Shown here: piece by piece, positions 8,028 through 17,396 of the stretch | How the letters are laid out: each line of letters starts with the position of its first letter | How positions within the stretch are numbered: position 1 is the first letter of the stretch | Assembly: GCA_000702685.1 (NCBI GenBank) | Contig: JNJD01000006.1 | Coordinates: 186,001-250,000 of the forward strand | Origin: Lachnospiraceae bacterium AC2028 | GTDB taxonomy: Bacteria; Bacillota; Clostridia; Lachnospirales; Lachnospiraceae | Direction: 5' to 3' | Length of the DNA: 64,000 nt | The notes under the pieces: model-generated | What the model saw: the letters and a program-made list of their open reading frames with translations, nothing else | Database searches by the model: none | What the model was told of the DNA's origin: nothing | Made by a program: the position numbers and the translations under genes

Positions 8028-9698
8028 TCATTTCTTCGGTATCTCAAGAACTGCACCGCGGTTTCCGCTGGTAACGAGCTCTCTGTATCTTGCAAGATAT
8101 CCGGTATTGACCTTGGGCTCTCTGGGCTGCCATGCTTCGCGGCGCTTAGCCATCTCCTCATCGGAAACCTTTACATCAAGCTTTCTGTTAGGAATATCGA
8201 TGGAAATGATATCTCCTTCCTGTACAAGAGCGATAGGTCCGCCGACGGCAGCTTCGGGTGATACATGTCCGATGGATGCGCCTCTGGATGCACCTGAGAA
8301 TCTTCCGTCTGTGATGAGAGCAACGGATGATCCGAGACCCATTCCGGCAATTGCGGAAGTGGGATTGAGCATCTCTCTCATTCCGGGGCCGCCCTTAGGT
8401 CCTTCATATCTGATGACCACAACATCACCTGCAACGATCTTTCCGCCCTTGATGGCTGCGATAGCATCTTCTTCACAATCAAATACTCTCGCGGGTCCTT
8501 CGTGTACGAGCATCTCGGGAACGACTGCGGACTGCTTTACAACACCGGTATCGGGAGCAAGGTTACCTTTAAGTACTGCGATTCCGCCTGTAGCCATATA
8601 AGGATTGTCGATGGGACGGATTACCTCGGGATCACGGTTGATGCAATTCTTTATATTCTCGCCGATGGTTGTTGCATTAGCCGTCATGCAGTCCTCTTCG
8701 ATGAGTCCCTTCTTGGAAAGCTCATTCATTACCGCGTATACGCCGCCCGCTTCGTTGAGGTCTTCCATATAAGTGGGACCTGCGGGTGCAAGATGGCAGA
8801 GGTTGGGAGTCTTTGCGGAAAGCTCGTTGACCATCTCCATGTTGAGCTCAACACCTGCTTCTTTTGCGATAGCGGGTATGTGGAGCATGGTATTGGTTGA
8901 GCATCCGAGAGCCATATCAACTGTAAGAGCATTCTTGAATGCCTTATCGGTCATGATGTCCCTGGGACGGATATTCTTTTCAACGAGTTCCATGATCTTC
9001 ATTCCGGCATGCTTTGCAAGTCTGATACGCTCGGAATAAACTGCGGGGATTGTTCCGTTTCCCTTAAGGCCCATACCGATTGCTTCGGTAAGGCAGTTCA
9101 TGGAGTTTGCGGTATACATGCCCGAGCATGATCCGCATGTGGGGCAGACCTTCTCTTCGAACTCGGTAAGCTCTTCCTTGGTCATGTTGCCGGCGGCATA
9201 TGTACCGACTGCTTCGAACATTGAAGAAAGGCTTCTCTTTTTACCGTGTACGTGACCTGCGAGCATGGGGCCGCCGGAAACAAATACGGTGGGAATATTG
9301 ACACGTGCCGCTGCCATAAGAAGGCCGGGAACGTTCTTGTCACAGTTGGGGATGCATACGAGTCCGTCAAAACCGTGAGCCATGGCCATACACTCGGTAG
9401 AGTCTGCGATAAGGTCTCTGGTGACAAGACTGTACTTCATTCCGATATGTCCCATTGCAATACCGTCGCATACGGCGATCGCAGGGAAAAGAACCGGAGT
9501 ACCTCCGGCCATTGCAACACCGAGCTTAACTGCTTCGGCGATCTTATCGAGATTCATATGTCCGGGAACGATCTCGTTATATGATGTAACGATACCGATC
9601 AGAGGACGCTTTCTCTCTTCTTCTGTCATTCCAAGTGCATTAAAAAGACTTCTGTGGGGCGCCTGTGCGTCACCGACTTTTACGGAATCACTTCTCAT
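8028..9698 (-). CDS. ilvD: Dihydroxy-acid dehydratase
   Basis: Iron-sulfur dehydratase that makes the 2-oxo acids of valine and isoleucine from dihydroxy acids. The 556-residue protein carries the cluster-ligand regions [10 protein letters not shown] and [19 protein letters not shown], the conserved [15 protein letters not shown] near the N-terminus, and the C-terminal [21 protein letters not shown]. The ATG at 9698 follows AGGAGAGG. It lies between leuB (upstream, 41 bp gap) and ilvB (downstream), forming a leuB-ilvD-ilvB operon. Confidence 0.97.
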   Translation of the reverse strand: MRSDSVKVGDAQAPHRSLFNALGMTEEERKRPLIGIVTSYNEIVPGHMNLDKIAEAVKLGVAMAGGTPVLFPAIAVCDGIAMGHIGMKYSLVTRDLIADSTECMAMAHGFDGLVCIPNCDKNVPGLLMAAARVNIPTVFVSGGPMLAGHVHGKKRSLSSMFEAVGTYAAGNMTKEELTEFEEKVCPTCGSCSGMYTANSMNCLTEAIGMGLKGNGTIPAVYSERIRLAKHAGMKIMELVEKNIRPRDIMTDKAFKNALTVDMALGCSTNTMLHIPAIAKEAGVELNMEMVNELSAKTPNLCHLAPAGPTYMEDLNEAGGVYAVMNELSKKGLIEEDCMTANATTIGENIKNCINRDPEVIRPIDNPYMATGGIAVLKGNLAPDTGVVKQSAVVPEMLVHEGPARVFDCEEDAIAAIKGGKIVAGDVVVIRYEGPKGGPGMREMLNPTSAIAGMGLGSSVALITDGRFSGASRGASIGHVSPEAAVGGPIALVQEGDIISIDIPNRKLDVKVSDEEMAKRREAWQPREPKVNTGYLARYRELVTSGNRGAVLEIPKK

Positions 9699-9739
9699 TG
9701 ATTTACCTCTCCTACACTGTTTGATCAGTATGAACTGAA

Positions 9740-10825
9740 TTATTTGATCCTTTCGCAGATAAGATCACCCATCTGAGTACATCCTACCTTGGTGCAACCT
9801 TCGGAATAAATATCTCCGGTCCTGAAACCGTCTTTAAGAACCTGCTTTACCGCAGCTTCGATGGCATCGCCTTCTTTATTCAGGTCAAAAGAAAACTTGA
9901 GCATCATTGCCGCGGATAGAACGGTTGCGATTGGATTGGCGATATCCTGTCCGGCAATATCCGGAGCCGAACCGTGGCTGGGCTCATAGAGTCCGAACTT
10001 GGTTTCATTAAGTGATGCGGATGAAAGCATTCCGATCGAACCGGTTATCATACTTGCTTCGTCGGAAAGAATATCACCGAACATATTCTCGGTAAGGACC
10101 ACATCAAACTGTGCGGGATCCTTGACGAGCTGCATTGCACAGTTGTCCACGAGCATATTTTCAAGCTCTACATCGGGATAATCCTTGGCAACTTCTGCGG
10201 TAACGGCTCTCCAGAGTCTTGATGAATCAAGGACATTGGCCTTATCTACGGAAGTGACTTTCTTTTTTCTCTTCCTTGCGGCTTCGAATGCCTTGATGGC
10301 AATTCTTCTTATTTCTTCTTCATTATATGTAAGTGTATCAACGGCGGTCCTGAGTCCGTCGACAACCTCGGTATGTCTTGCTCCGAAATAAAGTCCGCCC
10401 GTAAGCTCTCTCATGATGAGAAGATCAAATCCCTTGCCGGAGGTCTCGCTTGCAAGAGGACATGCATCCGCAAGCTCGGGGAAAAGATATGCGGGTCTTA
10501 AATTGGCAAAGAGTCCGAGCTCTTTTCTGATCTTAAGAAGTCCCGCTTCGGGTCTCTTCTCGGGAGGAAGCTTGTACCAGGGGCTTGTCGTGGTATTTCC
10601 GCCGATGGATCCCATAAGCACTGCATCGGCAGCCTTGGCTGTATCAATAGCTTCCTGAGTAAGGGGCTCGCCGCACGCATCGATCGAAGCTCCGCCCATG
10701 AGGATATCGGTGAAGACCATCTCATGACCGTATACGGATGCTACCTTTTCAAGAACTTTCTTGGCCTGAGCGACTATCTCGGGACCGATCCCGTCACCGG
10801 GAATACATACAATGTTAAGTTTCAT
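9740..10825 (-). CDS. leuB: 3-isopropylmalate dehydrogenase
   Basis: NAD-dependent oxidative decarboxylation of 3-isopropylmalate in leucine synthesis. I place the start at the ATG at 10825 ([16 protein letters not shown]), giving 361 residues, because AAGGAGACGCT lies directly before it; an in-frame ATG 30 bases further upstream has no such site. Motifs include GDGIGPE, GSIGG, the substrate-binding [13 protein letters not shown]-like region, YFGARH, and the metal and cofactor region [16 protein letters not shown] followed by [13 protein letters not shown]. It heads the leuB-ilvD-ilvB-transpeptidase unit; leuA, leuC and leuD are not in the window. Confidence 0.96.
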   Translation of the reverse strand: MKLNIVCIPGDGIGPEIVAQAKKVLEKVASVYGHEMVFTDILMGGASIDACGEPLTQEAIDTAKAADAVLMGSIGGNTTTSPWYKLPPEKRPEAGLLKIRKELGLFANLRPAYLFPELADACPLASETSGKGFDLLIMRELTGGLYFGARHTEVVDGLRTAVDTLTYNEEEIRRIAIKAFEAARKRKKKVTSVDKANVLDSSRLWRAVTAEVAKDYPDVELENMLVDNCAMQLVKDPAQFDVVLTENMFGDILSDEASMITGSIGMLSSASLNETKFGLYEPSHGSAPDIAGQDIANPIATVLSAAMMLKFSFDLNKEGDAIEAAVKQVLKDGFRTGDIYSEGCTKVGCTQMGDLICERIK

Positions 10826-10859
10826 AGCGTCTCCTTTTCGCAAAAAATGCGACATTTCT

Positions 10860-10888
10860 AATTTATCTTATAAAAACGTGAAATTCAA
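10860..10888 (-). promoter_or_regulatory. Probable promoter of leuB-ilvD-ilvB
   Basis: Minus strand TTGAAT -35 (10883-10888), 17-bp spacer, TAAATT -10 (10860-10865), about 30 bp before the leuB start. The leader is too short for a T-box or long attenuator. Confidence 0.4.
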
Positions 10889-10933
10889 GGGGCGTATTTA
10901 TCCTTTTTCTTTAATTTATGCTTTTTTTATGAG

Positions 10934-10986
10934 GTGAATGAGGGGGACGGTTCCGGTGAATGAGGGGGACAGTTCCTGCGCTCATC
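10934..10986. repeat. REP-like GGGGGACgGTTCC repeat, two tandem units
   Basis: Two 22-bp direct units (10934-10955 and 10956-10977), each GTGAATGAGGGGGAC followed by GGTTCC or AGTTCC, then TGCGCTCATCC, so that ATGAG of the second unit can pair with CTCAT. The same core recurs inside the oxidoreductase gene at 37.3 kb and at 63.9 kb, so it is a dispersed repeat family. It lies between the yajC terminator and the leuB promoter, in the otherwise empty 247-bp gap. Confidence 0.8.
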
Positions 10987-11016
10987 CCGGCACTGACGTT
11001 TTGAACCTAAGTCCGT

Positions 11017-11054
11017 AAAAAGATAAAAGCCCCCGGGCATTCGCCTGAGGGCTT
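11017..11054 (-). terminator. Terminator of yajC
   Basis: Minus-strand stem of 12 bp with one mismatch and one G-T pair (11027-11038 with 11043-11054), 4-nt loop, then a T-rich run. It is 19 bp past the yajC stop. Confidence 0.85.
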
Positions 11055-11072
11055 AAAAGGATCATCAGCTGT

Positions 11073-11420
11073 TTATTTCTTGGAATCGGAATCGGATGAA
11101 GAAGCCTGTCCGGGCTTTTCTACCTTGGCGATAGCCGACTTTTCCATGGGAATACGGCAGTTGCGGTTATTACCGAATTCAACGATGACCATATCGTCCT
11201 GGATATCGATGATTGTTCCGTAGAATCCGGAAGTGGTGCATACGATATCGCCGTTCTCAAGTGTGGAGAGCATCTCCTGGGTCTTCTTCTGCTCTTTCTT
11301 CTGGGGTCTCATAAAGAAGAACCAGAGAGCAAAGATCAGAACACCGTATATAAGGACCATTGAAAGAATGGATCCGGTAGCATCGCTAGAAGCATCAGCT
11401 GTAAGAAGCAAAAAGTTCAT
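11073..11420 (-). CDS. yajC: Preprotein translocase accessory subunit YajC
   Basis: Small single-pass membrane protein associated with the SecDF-Sec translocase. The 115-residue protein has one hydrophobic segment (about residues 17-37, LSMVLIYGVLIFALWFFF), followed by MRPQKKEQKK and the cytoplasmic core LENGDIVCTTSGFYGTI that typifies YajC. The C-terminus is a Ser/Asp-rich tail. The ATG at 11420 follows CGGAGG. Its own promoter is at 11473-11501 and a terminator follows. YajC commonly follows tgt; here a CAP-domain gene has been placed between them. Confidence 0.95.
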   Translation of the reverse strand: MNFLLLTADASSDATGSILSMVLIYGVLIFALWFFFMRPQKKEQKKTQEMLSTLENGDIVCTTSGFYGTIIDIQDDMVIVEFGNNRNCRIPMEKSAIAKVEKPGQASSSDSDSKK

Positions 11421-11472
11421 TTATAAATCCTCCGATAAATTTCTGTTTGCGTTAATACCCGCAACATGTCTG

Positions 11473-11501
11473 ATGATACACGATATCCGTCAAAGTATCA
11501 A
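11473..11501 (-). promoter_or_regulatory. Promoter of yajC
   Basis: Minus strand TTGATA -35 (11496-11501), 17-bp spacer, TATCAT -10 (11473-11478), each matching consensus at five of six positions. The -35 overlaps the 3' approach of the CAP gene stop at 11511. Confidence 0.55.
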
Positions 11502-11510
11502 ATAAAATAT

Positions 11511-12329
11511 TTATGACGAGAACATCTGTACCCAGTAATATCTGTAAGGAGCCGAAGGATTATAGAAATATCCGACACCCAGTCTGGTATAACGTGCATT
11601 GAGGATATTGGCTCTGTGACCCGAACTGTTCATCCAGGAATTCATGACCTCCTGGGGTGAGCGCTGGCCTGCTGCAATGTTTTCTCCGAGAGCTCCGGGA
11701 TTGGTAACTGCGGTAAAGCAGCTGCTTCCGTCAGGTCTTGTATGTGAAAAATACACGGAGATCTCCTGAGCTCTTACTGCGGCACCGGGTCCGAGATTAA
11801 CGGAATCCCAGGCTAAAGGTGCAAGACCGTATTTAGCTCGTTCTGCATTTACAAGATCGAGAACCTGCATTTCAACGCCGGATGCAGCAACCGTAGGAAC
11901 TGATACGGCTGCGGTTGAAGCCCCACCGTTTTCCGCAGCGGCATTTGGAAATCTTCCCTCAGCCTTTCCGCAAAGATCGTAATGCATCTTAAGAAGTGTG
12001 GGATCTGTTCCGAAAACAGCGGCAACATCGGGATATCTTGCGGCATAATATGCGGCATCGAATGAATCTCCGGACGTGGTTCCGGTAGTGCCTGCGCCGG
12101 GTGCATAGGGAAGTCTTCCCTCAGCCTTTCCGCAGACTACATAATGAAGATAAAGCCAGTTTGCATCGGTTCCGAATGCGGCAACAACATCGGGATTGTT
12201 CTGTGCGTAGTACGTGGCATCAAAAAGCTGTCCGTCAGCCATTTTCACGGGAGCGGCATTTACCTTCAATACACCGAAAGAAAAAATGATAAGTAAAAAT
12301 GCGGCAATTGATATGAGATGTTTCTTCAT
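11511..12329 (-). CDS. Secreted CAP-domain protein with two N-terminal repeats
   Basis: Exported protein of unknown role carrying a CAP (SCP-like) domain. I start it at the ATG at 12329 (MKKHLISIAAFLL), preceded by AAAGGAGG, giving 272 residues. Residues 1-26 form a signal peptide ending near VNAA. Two repeats of about 40 residues follow, each of the form FDAxYYAxxxPDVxAxFGTD...HYxxCGKAEGRxP. The C-terminal half (about 150-272) is the CAP domain, with LVNAERAKYGL, SHTRPDGSSCFT, GENIAAG and SSGHRANIL, the usual conserved His and Glu positions. It overlaps nothing functional: the longer in-frame ATG at 12353 would overlap the tgt stop. Many Clostridia encode such proteins; substrates are not established. 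Confidence 0.92.
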   Translation of the reverse strand: MKKHLISIAAFLLIIFSFGVLKVNAAPVKMADGQLFDATYYAQNNPDVVAAFGTDANWLYLHYVVCGKAEGRLPYAPGAGTTGTTSGDSFDAAYYAARYPDVAAVFGTDPTLLKMHYDLCGKAEGRFPNAAAENGGASTAAVSVPTVAASGVEMQVLDLVNAERAKYGLAPLAWDSVNLGPGAAVRAQEISVYFSHTRPDGSSCFTAVTNPGALGENIAAGQRSPQEVMNSWMNSSGHRANILNARYTRLGVGYFYNPSAPYRYYWVQMFSS

Positions 12330-12349
12330 GGATATTCCCTCCTTTCGGA

Positions 12350-13489
12350 TCAATCCGATCCGTTAAGATCATCGATCAGTGCATTCTTGAATTCTTTATA
12401 TCTTCCTTCATCTATGGCATCCCTTATCTCTTCCATAAGATGATTGTAGAAATACAGATTGTGGAGCACACACAGCCTTAGTCCGAGCATTTCACCGGCT
12501 TTATGCAGGTGACGTATGTATGCTCTGGAATATCTCCTGCATGCGGGACATCCGCACCCTTCCTCTATGGGTCTGTCATCCTCGGCATATTTTGCATTAT
12601 TGATGTTGATCTTACCGTGATGCGTATAGAGATGTCCGTGCCGTCCGTTCCTCGAAGGATATACACAGTCGAACATATCTATTCCTCTGTCCACGGCTTC
12701 GAGAATGTTGGCCGGAGTACCCACGCCCATAAGGTATCTGGGTTTGTCTTCGGGAAGAACGGGAGCGGTATTATCGATAACATCATACATCTCCTCATGA
12801 CTCTCACCGACCGCAAGTCCTCCGATGGCATAACCGGGAAGGTCAAGCTCCGATATCCTCTTTGCGTTCTCAATACGGATATCGTTAAAAACCGCACCCT
12901 GGTTAATACCGAAGAGAAGCTGATCCTTATTGATGGTATCTTCAAGCAGATTAAGCCTTTCCATTTCGGCCTTGCATCTTTCAAGCCATCTTTCGGTGCG
13001 CTGCACGGAAGAAAGAACGTAATCCCTTTCGGCTTTTGAAGGAGGACATTCATCGAAAGCCATTGCAATGGTCGATCCCAGATTACTCTGGATCCTCATG
13101 CTCTCTTCGGGACCCATGAAAATCTTATGCCCGTCGATATGACTTCTGAAAGTGACTCCCTCTTCCTTGATCTTTCTCATCGTAGCAAGGGAGAAAACCT
13201 GGAACCCGCCGGAATCGGTGAGTATCGGTCTCTTCCAGTCCATAAACCTGTGCAGTCCGCCGAATCTCTTGATGAGTTCATCCCCCGTACGGACGTGAAG
13301 ATGATATGTATTCGAAAGCTCTACCTGGCATCCTATATTCTCAAGATCCTCGGAACTGACTCCTCCCTTGATGGCAGCGACGGTTCCGACATTCATAAAA
13401 AGAGGGGTCTGAACGGTTCCGTGTACGGTGATCAGCTCTCCTCTTCTTGCATTTCCGTCTTTTTTGATAAGCTTAAAATTCGAACTCAA
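12350..13489 (-). CDS. tgt: Queuine tRNA-ribosyltransferase
   Basis: Exchanges guanine 34 for a queuine precursor in tRNAs with GUN anticodons. The 379-residue protein has LTDSGGFQVFS with the active-site Asp, FDECPP, the nucleophile region GIDMFDCVYPSRNGRHG, and the zinc site CGCPACRRYSRAYIRHL. The motif usually written GINQGG reads GINQGA here. The start is a TTG at 13489, well supported by GGGAGGAAG seven bases before it, and it overlaps the stop of the preceding peptidase gene, indicating translational coupling. The queuosine precursor genes are not in the window. Confidence 0.96.
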   Translation of the reverse strand: MSSNFKLIKKDGNARRGELITVHGTVQTPLFMNVGTVAAIKGGVSSEDLENIGCQVELSNTYHLHVRTGDELIKRFGGLHRFMDWKRPILTDSGGFQVFSLATMRKIKEEGVTFRSHIDGHKIFMGPEESMRIQSNLGSTIAMAFDECPPSKAERDYVLSSVQRTERWLERCKAEMERLNLLEDTINKDQLLFGINQGAVFNDIRIENAKRISELDLPGYAIGGLAVGESHEEMYDVIDNTAPVLPEDKPRYLMGVGTPANILEAVDRGIDMFDCVYPSRNGRHGHLYTHHGKININNAKYAEDDRPIEEGCGCPACRRYSRAYIRHLHKAGEMLGLRLCVLHNLYFYNHLMEEIRDAIDEGRYKEFKNALIDDLNGSD

Positions 13490-14574
13490 AATACTTCCTC
13501 CCAGAATTCTTCAAGGGTAAGTCCCTTAAAAGTCATATATGCCGCAGCTTCCCTGCCGACATATCTGAAGTGCCAGGGTTCATATTCGATCGTGGTTATA
13601 TATTCCTTATCCTTGGGATATCTGAGTATGAAACCATATTTATAGCAATTCTCGGCCAGCCACAATCCTTCCTTGGTCTCGCCAAATCCTTCGCCGAGAT
13701 GGGCATATTCATTATTTACGATATCAAAAGCAAGACCTATCTGATGCTCGCTTGTTCCGGGAAGCGTAACAGCTTCGGCCGCAAGCTGATATGCATCGAA
13801 ATAATTCATGCCGGATGACATATACTTTCCGAGATCGTAATTGAAAAGATTCTCCTGTTTGTCACCGGACCTGTAAGGCGAAACGATCCAGATGTTCATT
13901 CCCGCGCTTCTGGCATCACGGAGCATCAGAACAAGATCATCGATGACTCTCTCATCACACTGAAGATTTGCGGTAAGATCTCCGAGAGGAAAATCATAAT
14001 CGGAAGGGACCGAATGCTGTTTGTTTACCAGAATAAGCCTCCAGTCATCCTTCTCAAAAACAAGACTGTCAAGATCCGTCTCTTCATAAGAAGATATACC
14101 GGTAACCGTCTCTTCAGGTATCTGATCAAGTATATCTTGGAGAATGTCATCGGTATCTATGGCAATGACTTCCTGTCCTTCGGAATTGGTGCTGACCATA
14201 CTTCCGAGACCTTCGGAATCCCCGACCGCGAAATCATCACTGAAAAGTATCCTCGCCTCATCGGCGGTCATGACGTTGGAATCCTCCTCGGCAAGCGAGA
14301 TTGACTCATCAAGTTCGCTGAAATCGATAATGCCGAGATTGGTCACCGAACCGGTAAACAGGGGAAAAGAAAAACTGCAGAAAGCGGTAAAGCAAAGCAG
14401 CGAAGTGCACAGCAGAACGAATTTCAGCATGTGCTCTTCACAGAAATCACACAGATCTATCCAAAAGAACCATCCCCTCTTTATCAGCGGAGAAAAGAAT
14501 CTGTATGTCTTATTCTTTCTGCCTCGCTTCCTTATCTCGGCAGAAACACGTTCTTTTCTCGTCTGATTTATCAT
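13486..14574 (-). CDS. VanY-type D-alanyl-D-alanine carboxypeptidase (M15B)
   Basis: Probable zinc peptidase that trims the terminal D-Ala from peptidoglycan stem peptides. The 362-residue protein has an N-terminal cytoplasmic basic stretch (RKRGRKNKTYRF), one transmembrane segment (about residues 50-75), an acidic linker, and a C-terminal VanY domain (about 195-350). The M15 signature is clear: SPYRSGDKQENLF, SEHQIGLAFDI (His and Asp zinc ligands) and EPWHFRYVG (catalytic Glu and His ligand). The start codon overlaps the stop of the lactonase gene (ATGA), with GGAG upstream. It is therefore extracellular, membrane-anchored and part of the aroC-to-tgt run. Confidence 0.92.
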   Translation of the reverse strand: MINQTRKERVSAEIRKRGRKNKTYRFFSPLIKRGWFFWIDLCDFCEEHMLKFVLLCTSLLCFTAFCSFSFPLFTGSVTNLGIIDFSELDESISLAEEDSNVMTADEARILFSDDFAVGDSEGLGSMVSTNSEGQEVIAIDTDDILQDILDQIPEETVTGISSYEETDLDSLVFEKDDWRLILVNKQHSVPSDYDFPLGDLTANLQCDERVIDDLVLMLRDARSAGMNIWIVSPYRSGDKQENLFNYDLGKYMSSGMNYFDAYQLAAEAVTLPGTSEHQIGLAFDIVNNEYAHLGEGFGETKEGLWLAENCYKYGFILRYPKDKEYITTIEYEPWHFRYVGREAAAYMTFKGLTLEEFWEEVF

Positions 14575-15689
14575 TGATTCTCCAGAATCTCTCGTTCGTC
14601 ATCGGAACACAATTTATGAATGAGGATACAGTTGGGCGTATTGACCTTTACAAACCCTCCGTTCATGATCATGGTTCCGTTCTCAATATCAAGCTTGAAG
14701 AATGACATCTCGTTGGATTCATGATTGAGTGATACGAGGAACTTATTGCCGGGAAGGATTTCGGCATCTTTAGGGTAATCACCGGATACGGGAAGAAGAA
14801 GCTTCTTTTCAAGCATTCCGGTATTGGGATCCGCTGAGAAGATTGCTACGGAATTATCACCGGCAATCGTTGTCAGGATGTACTTGTAATCGGTAGAAAA
14901 TGAAAGAGCACTAATCGCTGAATTTACACCGCTCTCACGCTTGACGACATCAACTGTCTGTATCTTCTCGAATACGGGAGCCTTGCCGTCAAAGGTGTAT
15001 TCATAAACATCTATCTTGCAGGTCGCTTCAAGACAGATATAGATAAATCTTCCGTCCTTGGAAAGCTTTATCTGACGGGGTGAAGATTCAAGCTGGCATC
15101 TGATGATATCGACAAGCTTGATCTTGCCGGTATCATGGTTGAGTTCATAAACGTTGACATGATCCATTCCCTGATCGGCAACAAGGATATATCTGTTGTC
15201 ATGGGTCATTCTCGCACTTGCGATATGGGGACGGAAGTTTCTGTCAGCCATGGATCCGAGACCCTTATGAAATACTTCATCGGTGATCTTACCTACACCG
15301 CCGTTATCCTTAAGATGGAGTACGGTGAGTTTTCCGTCATGATATCCCGCAACCATCAGATACTTGTCGGTATAATCCGTCGCTAGATAGCAGCCTCTCA
15401 TACCGTTGATTGGAGCAAAGTTTATAAGATCGAGGGTTCCGTCCTCTGCGATCTTGTATGATTCAACACCAAGGTCAGTGATCGAATAGAGATACTTGCC
15501 GTTGTGTGAAGTTGTGATGTAGGAAGAATTGGAGATCTCGACTTCATCCTTTTCGGTAAAGCGGCCCGTTTCCATGTTTACGTCGTATACTTTGATACCG
15601 TGGTTATCTCCCATGGTATAAGTCGATACATACGCAACATACTTGTCCTTCGAAGCTGCCTTTGTTGTTTTTTTATTTTCTTCAGCCAT
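14571..15689 (-). CDS. Lactonase-like seven-bladed beta-propeller protein
   Basis: Member of the 6-phosphogluconolactonase (YbhE/Pgl, lactonase_7) beta-propeller family, cytoplasmic, about 372 residues. Repeated blade motifs are seen, such as YITTSHNGKYLYS, ASARMTHDNRYILVADQG, PRQIKLSKDGRFIYI and ALSFSTDYKYILTTIAGD. The N-terminus is Lys/Glu rich (MAEENKKTTKAASKDK). I choose the ATG at 15689 because the upstream GTG at 15698 lies inside the AGAGGTGG ribosome binding site. Whether it truly hydrolyses 6-phosphogluconolactone is uncertain, as no other oxidative pentose phosphate gene is near. It lies 15 bp after aroC. Confidence 0.85.
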   Translation of the reverse strand: MAEENKKTTKAASKDKYVAYVSTYTMGDNHGIKVYDVNMETGRFTEKDEVEISNSSYITTSHNGKYLYSITDLGVESYKIAEDGTLDLINFAPINGMRGCYLATDYTDKYLMVAGYHDGKLTVLHLKDNGGVGKITDEVFHKGLGSMADRNFRPHIASARMTHDNRYILVADQGMDHVNVYELNHDTGKIKLVDIIRCQLESSPRQIKLSKDGRFIYICLEATCKIDVYEYTFDGKAPVFEKIQTVDVVKRESGVNSAISALSFSTDYKYILTTIAGDNSVAIFSADPNTGMLEKKLLLPVSGDYPKDAEILPGNKFLVSLNHESNEMSFFKLDIENGTMIMNGGFVKVNTPNCILIHKLCSDDEREILENQ

Positions 15690-15704
15690 AATATCCACCT
15701 CTGG

Positions 15705-16808
15705 TTATTTATTGTAAATGCCGACAAGATTATCGATACGGGATGTTGCTCCGTACATTAAGCTGTCCAAAACGGTCACCGCACACATGCTTTCGAGTAC
15801 CACTACGGCTCTCGGTACAATGACCGGATCGTGACGCCCGTGTATCTCAATCTCGGTATTTTCTCCGGAAGAATTGACTGTCTTCTGGGCTCTGGAGATC
15901 GACGGTGTGGGCTTTACGCTTGCTCTTACGATGATATCCGAAGAATCGCTTATACCGCCGAGAATACCGCCTGCGTGATTGCTCTTCTTGGAGATCCTGC
16001 CCTTGCTGCCGGCTTTGAACTGATCGTTGTTCTTGCTTCCGACAGAAGCCGCCGCAAGTGTTCCGTCTCCTATCTCAACGGCCTTGACAGCACCGATGCT
16101 CATTACAGCCTGTGCAAGAAGTGCATCCAGTTTATCGAAGACCGGATCTCCGACGCCTGCGGGAACTCCCTTAATGATACATTCCATAACCCCGCCGCAT
16201 GAATCGGATTTATTCTTCATATCGGCTATATACTCAAGGGCTCTGGCATTTGCAGTTACGTCCGGCATAGCTGTCGCATTTGCAAGTACGGCGCTTCTGG
16301 AATATTCGCTGAGATCGGCTTCCACCGGACCTATCGCCCTTGTATAAGCTTCAACGGTTATACCCAGCTGTTTGAGTACCTTGGCAGCCACGGCACCTGC
16401 GATGACTCTTGCCGCCGTTTCCCTTCCGGAGCTTCTGCCTCCGCCCCGGTGATCCCTGAAACCGTACTTGGCATCATATGTCATATCCGCATGTCCGGGT
16501 CTGTATATATCCTTCAGATCATCGTAATCGTTCGAATGCTGATCCGAATTCCTTATCATCACACTGATCGGGGTGCCCGTTGTCTTTCCTTCGAAAACTC
16601 CGGAAAGGATCTCCGCCGTATCGGATTCTTTTCTCGCAGTTGCAACCGCGGCATTGCCCGGTTTTCTTCTGTCGAGATAAGGCTGGATATCGCTTTCGGA
16701 AAGCTCAATTCCCGCGGGGCATCCGTCAATGACGCAGCCGAGTGCGGGGCCGTGCGACTCGCCCCAAGTTGTGATCCTGAAAATTCTTCCGAATGAAGAA
16801 CCTGCCAT
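15705..16808 (-). CDS. aroC: Chorismate synthase
   Basis: Converts EPSP to chorismate with reduced FMN, the last step of the shikimate pathway. The 367-residue protein starts MAGSSFGRIFRITTWGESHG, the standard signature, and shows RRKPGN, RPGHADMTYDAKYG, DHRGGGRSSGRETAARV and the C-terminal GRHDPVIVPRAVVVLE with the catalytic Asp. It begins one base after the stop of the DUF5662 gene and is preceded by AGAGGAC. No other shikimate gene is adjacent. Confidence 0.97.
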   Translation of the reverse strand: MAGSSFGRIFRITTWGESHGPALGCVIDGCPAGIELSESDIQPYLDRRKPGNAAVATARKESDTAEILSGVFEGKTTGTPISVMIRNSDQHSNDYDDLKDIYRPGHADMTYDAKYGFRDHRGGGRSSGRETAARVIAGAVAAKVLKQLGITVEAYTRAIGPVEADLSEYSRSAVLANATAMPDVTANARALEYIADMKNKSDSCGGVMECIIKGVPAGVGDPVFDKLDALLAQAVMSIGAVKAVEIGDGTLAAASVGSKNNDQFKAGSKGRISKKSNHAGGILGGISDSSDIIVRASVKPTPSISRAQKTVNSSGENTEIEIHGRHDPVIVPRAVVVLESMCAVTVLDSLMYGATSRIDNLVGIYNK

Positions 16809-17396
16809 TTAGTCCTCTTTTCCTATTCTATGTCCGTATCTTTTGGACATTTGGTGTCTTATAAGCCTGTATGTTTTATCCTCGCCGTATTTTGCAAGGA
16901 ATTTCAGATATTTAAGAAGATCTCTTCTGGTATTTGGATGCATGGGGAGCATCTCTATACCGCTGTTAAAATACTCAAGCGGTGATGCGTCCGTATAATC
17001 CTTACCCTTATAAACCTTCGAAGCGGCTATTCTGTCGATCACCATCTCGGCAAAATATCTGTAAGGCATCTCAACCGGTATCAGCACATCTTCATCGGGA
17101 TCCTCACCGCGGGTATTGTAATCTATCCAGTACTCGTAATGATGCTTGTTGCGGCCTTTGTGATGAAGCCATGCCGCGGAATAGCCGTTATCTTCACGTT
17201 CGGCATTGTTGGGACTTCTCGTGCCCTGATAATATCTGACCCCGACAAGAAATTCCGAAGGTGAATATTTTGAAAGGTCATGCACGATACCCTGAAAATA
17301 AAGTCCCGACTTAAAACATCCTTCACAGACAAGAATTTTATGCCTGGTGATCGTAAGGAAATGACCTATGAATCTTGAAATAAAAGGAGGTTTCAT
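16809..17396 (-). CDS. DUF5662 family protein
   Basis: A 195-residue protein that matches my recollection of the DUF5662 family, for which no function is established. It is rich in His, Tyr and Trp: visible conserved-looking patches are VHDLSKYSPSEF (about residues 38-49) and LHHKGRNKHHYEYW (about 77-90), which could be metal-binding histidine clusters in a helical fold. There is no signal peptide or convincing membrane segment. Its start overlaps the stop of the GH13-like gene by 4 bases (ATGA) and it ends immediately before aroC, so it is translationally coupled on both sides. Confidence 0.8.
   Translation of the reverse strand: MKPPFISRFIGHFLTITRHKILVCEGCFKSGLYFQGIVHDLSKYSPSEFLVGVRYYQGTRSPNNAEREDNGYSAAWLHHKGRNKHHYEYWIDYNTRGEDPDEDVLIPVEMPYRYFAEMVIDRIAASKVYKGKDYTDASPLEYFNSGIEMLPMHPNTRRDLLKYLKFLAKYGEDKTYRLIRHQMSKRYGHRIGKED

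Noticed and set aside
10826-11016. T-box or leucine attenuator upstream of leuB
   Set aside because: The predicted leader is about 30 nt, no specifier or anti-terminator structure fits, and the region is occupied by REP-like repeats.
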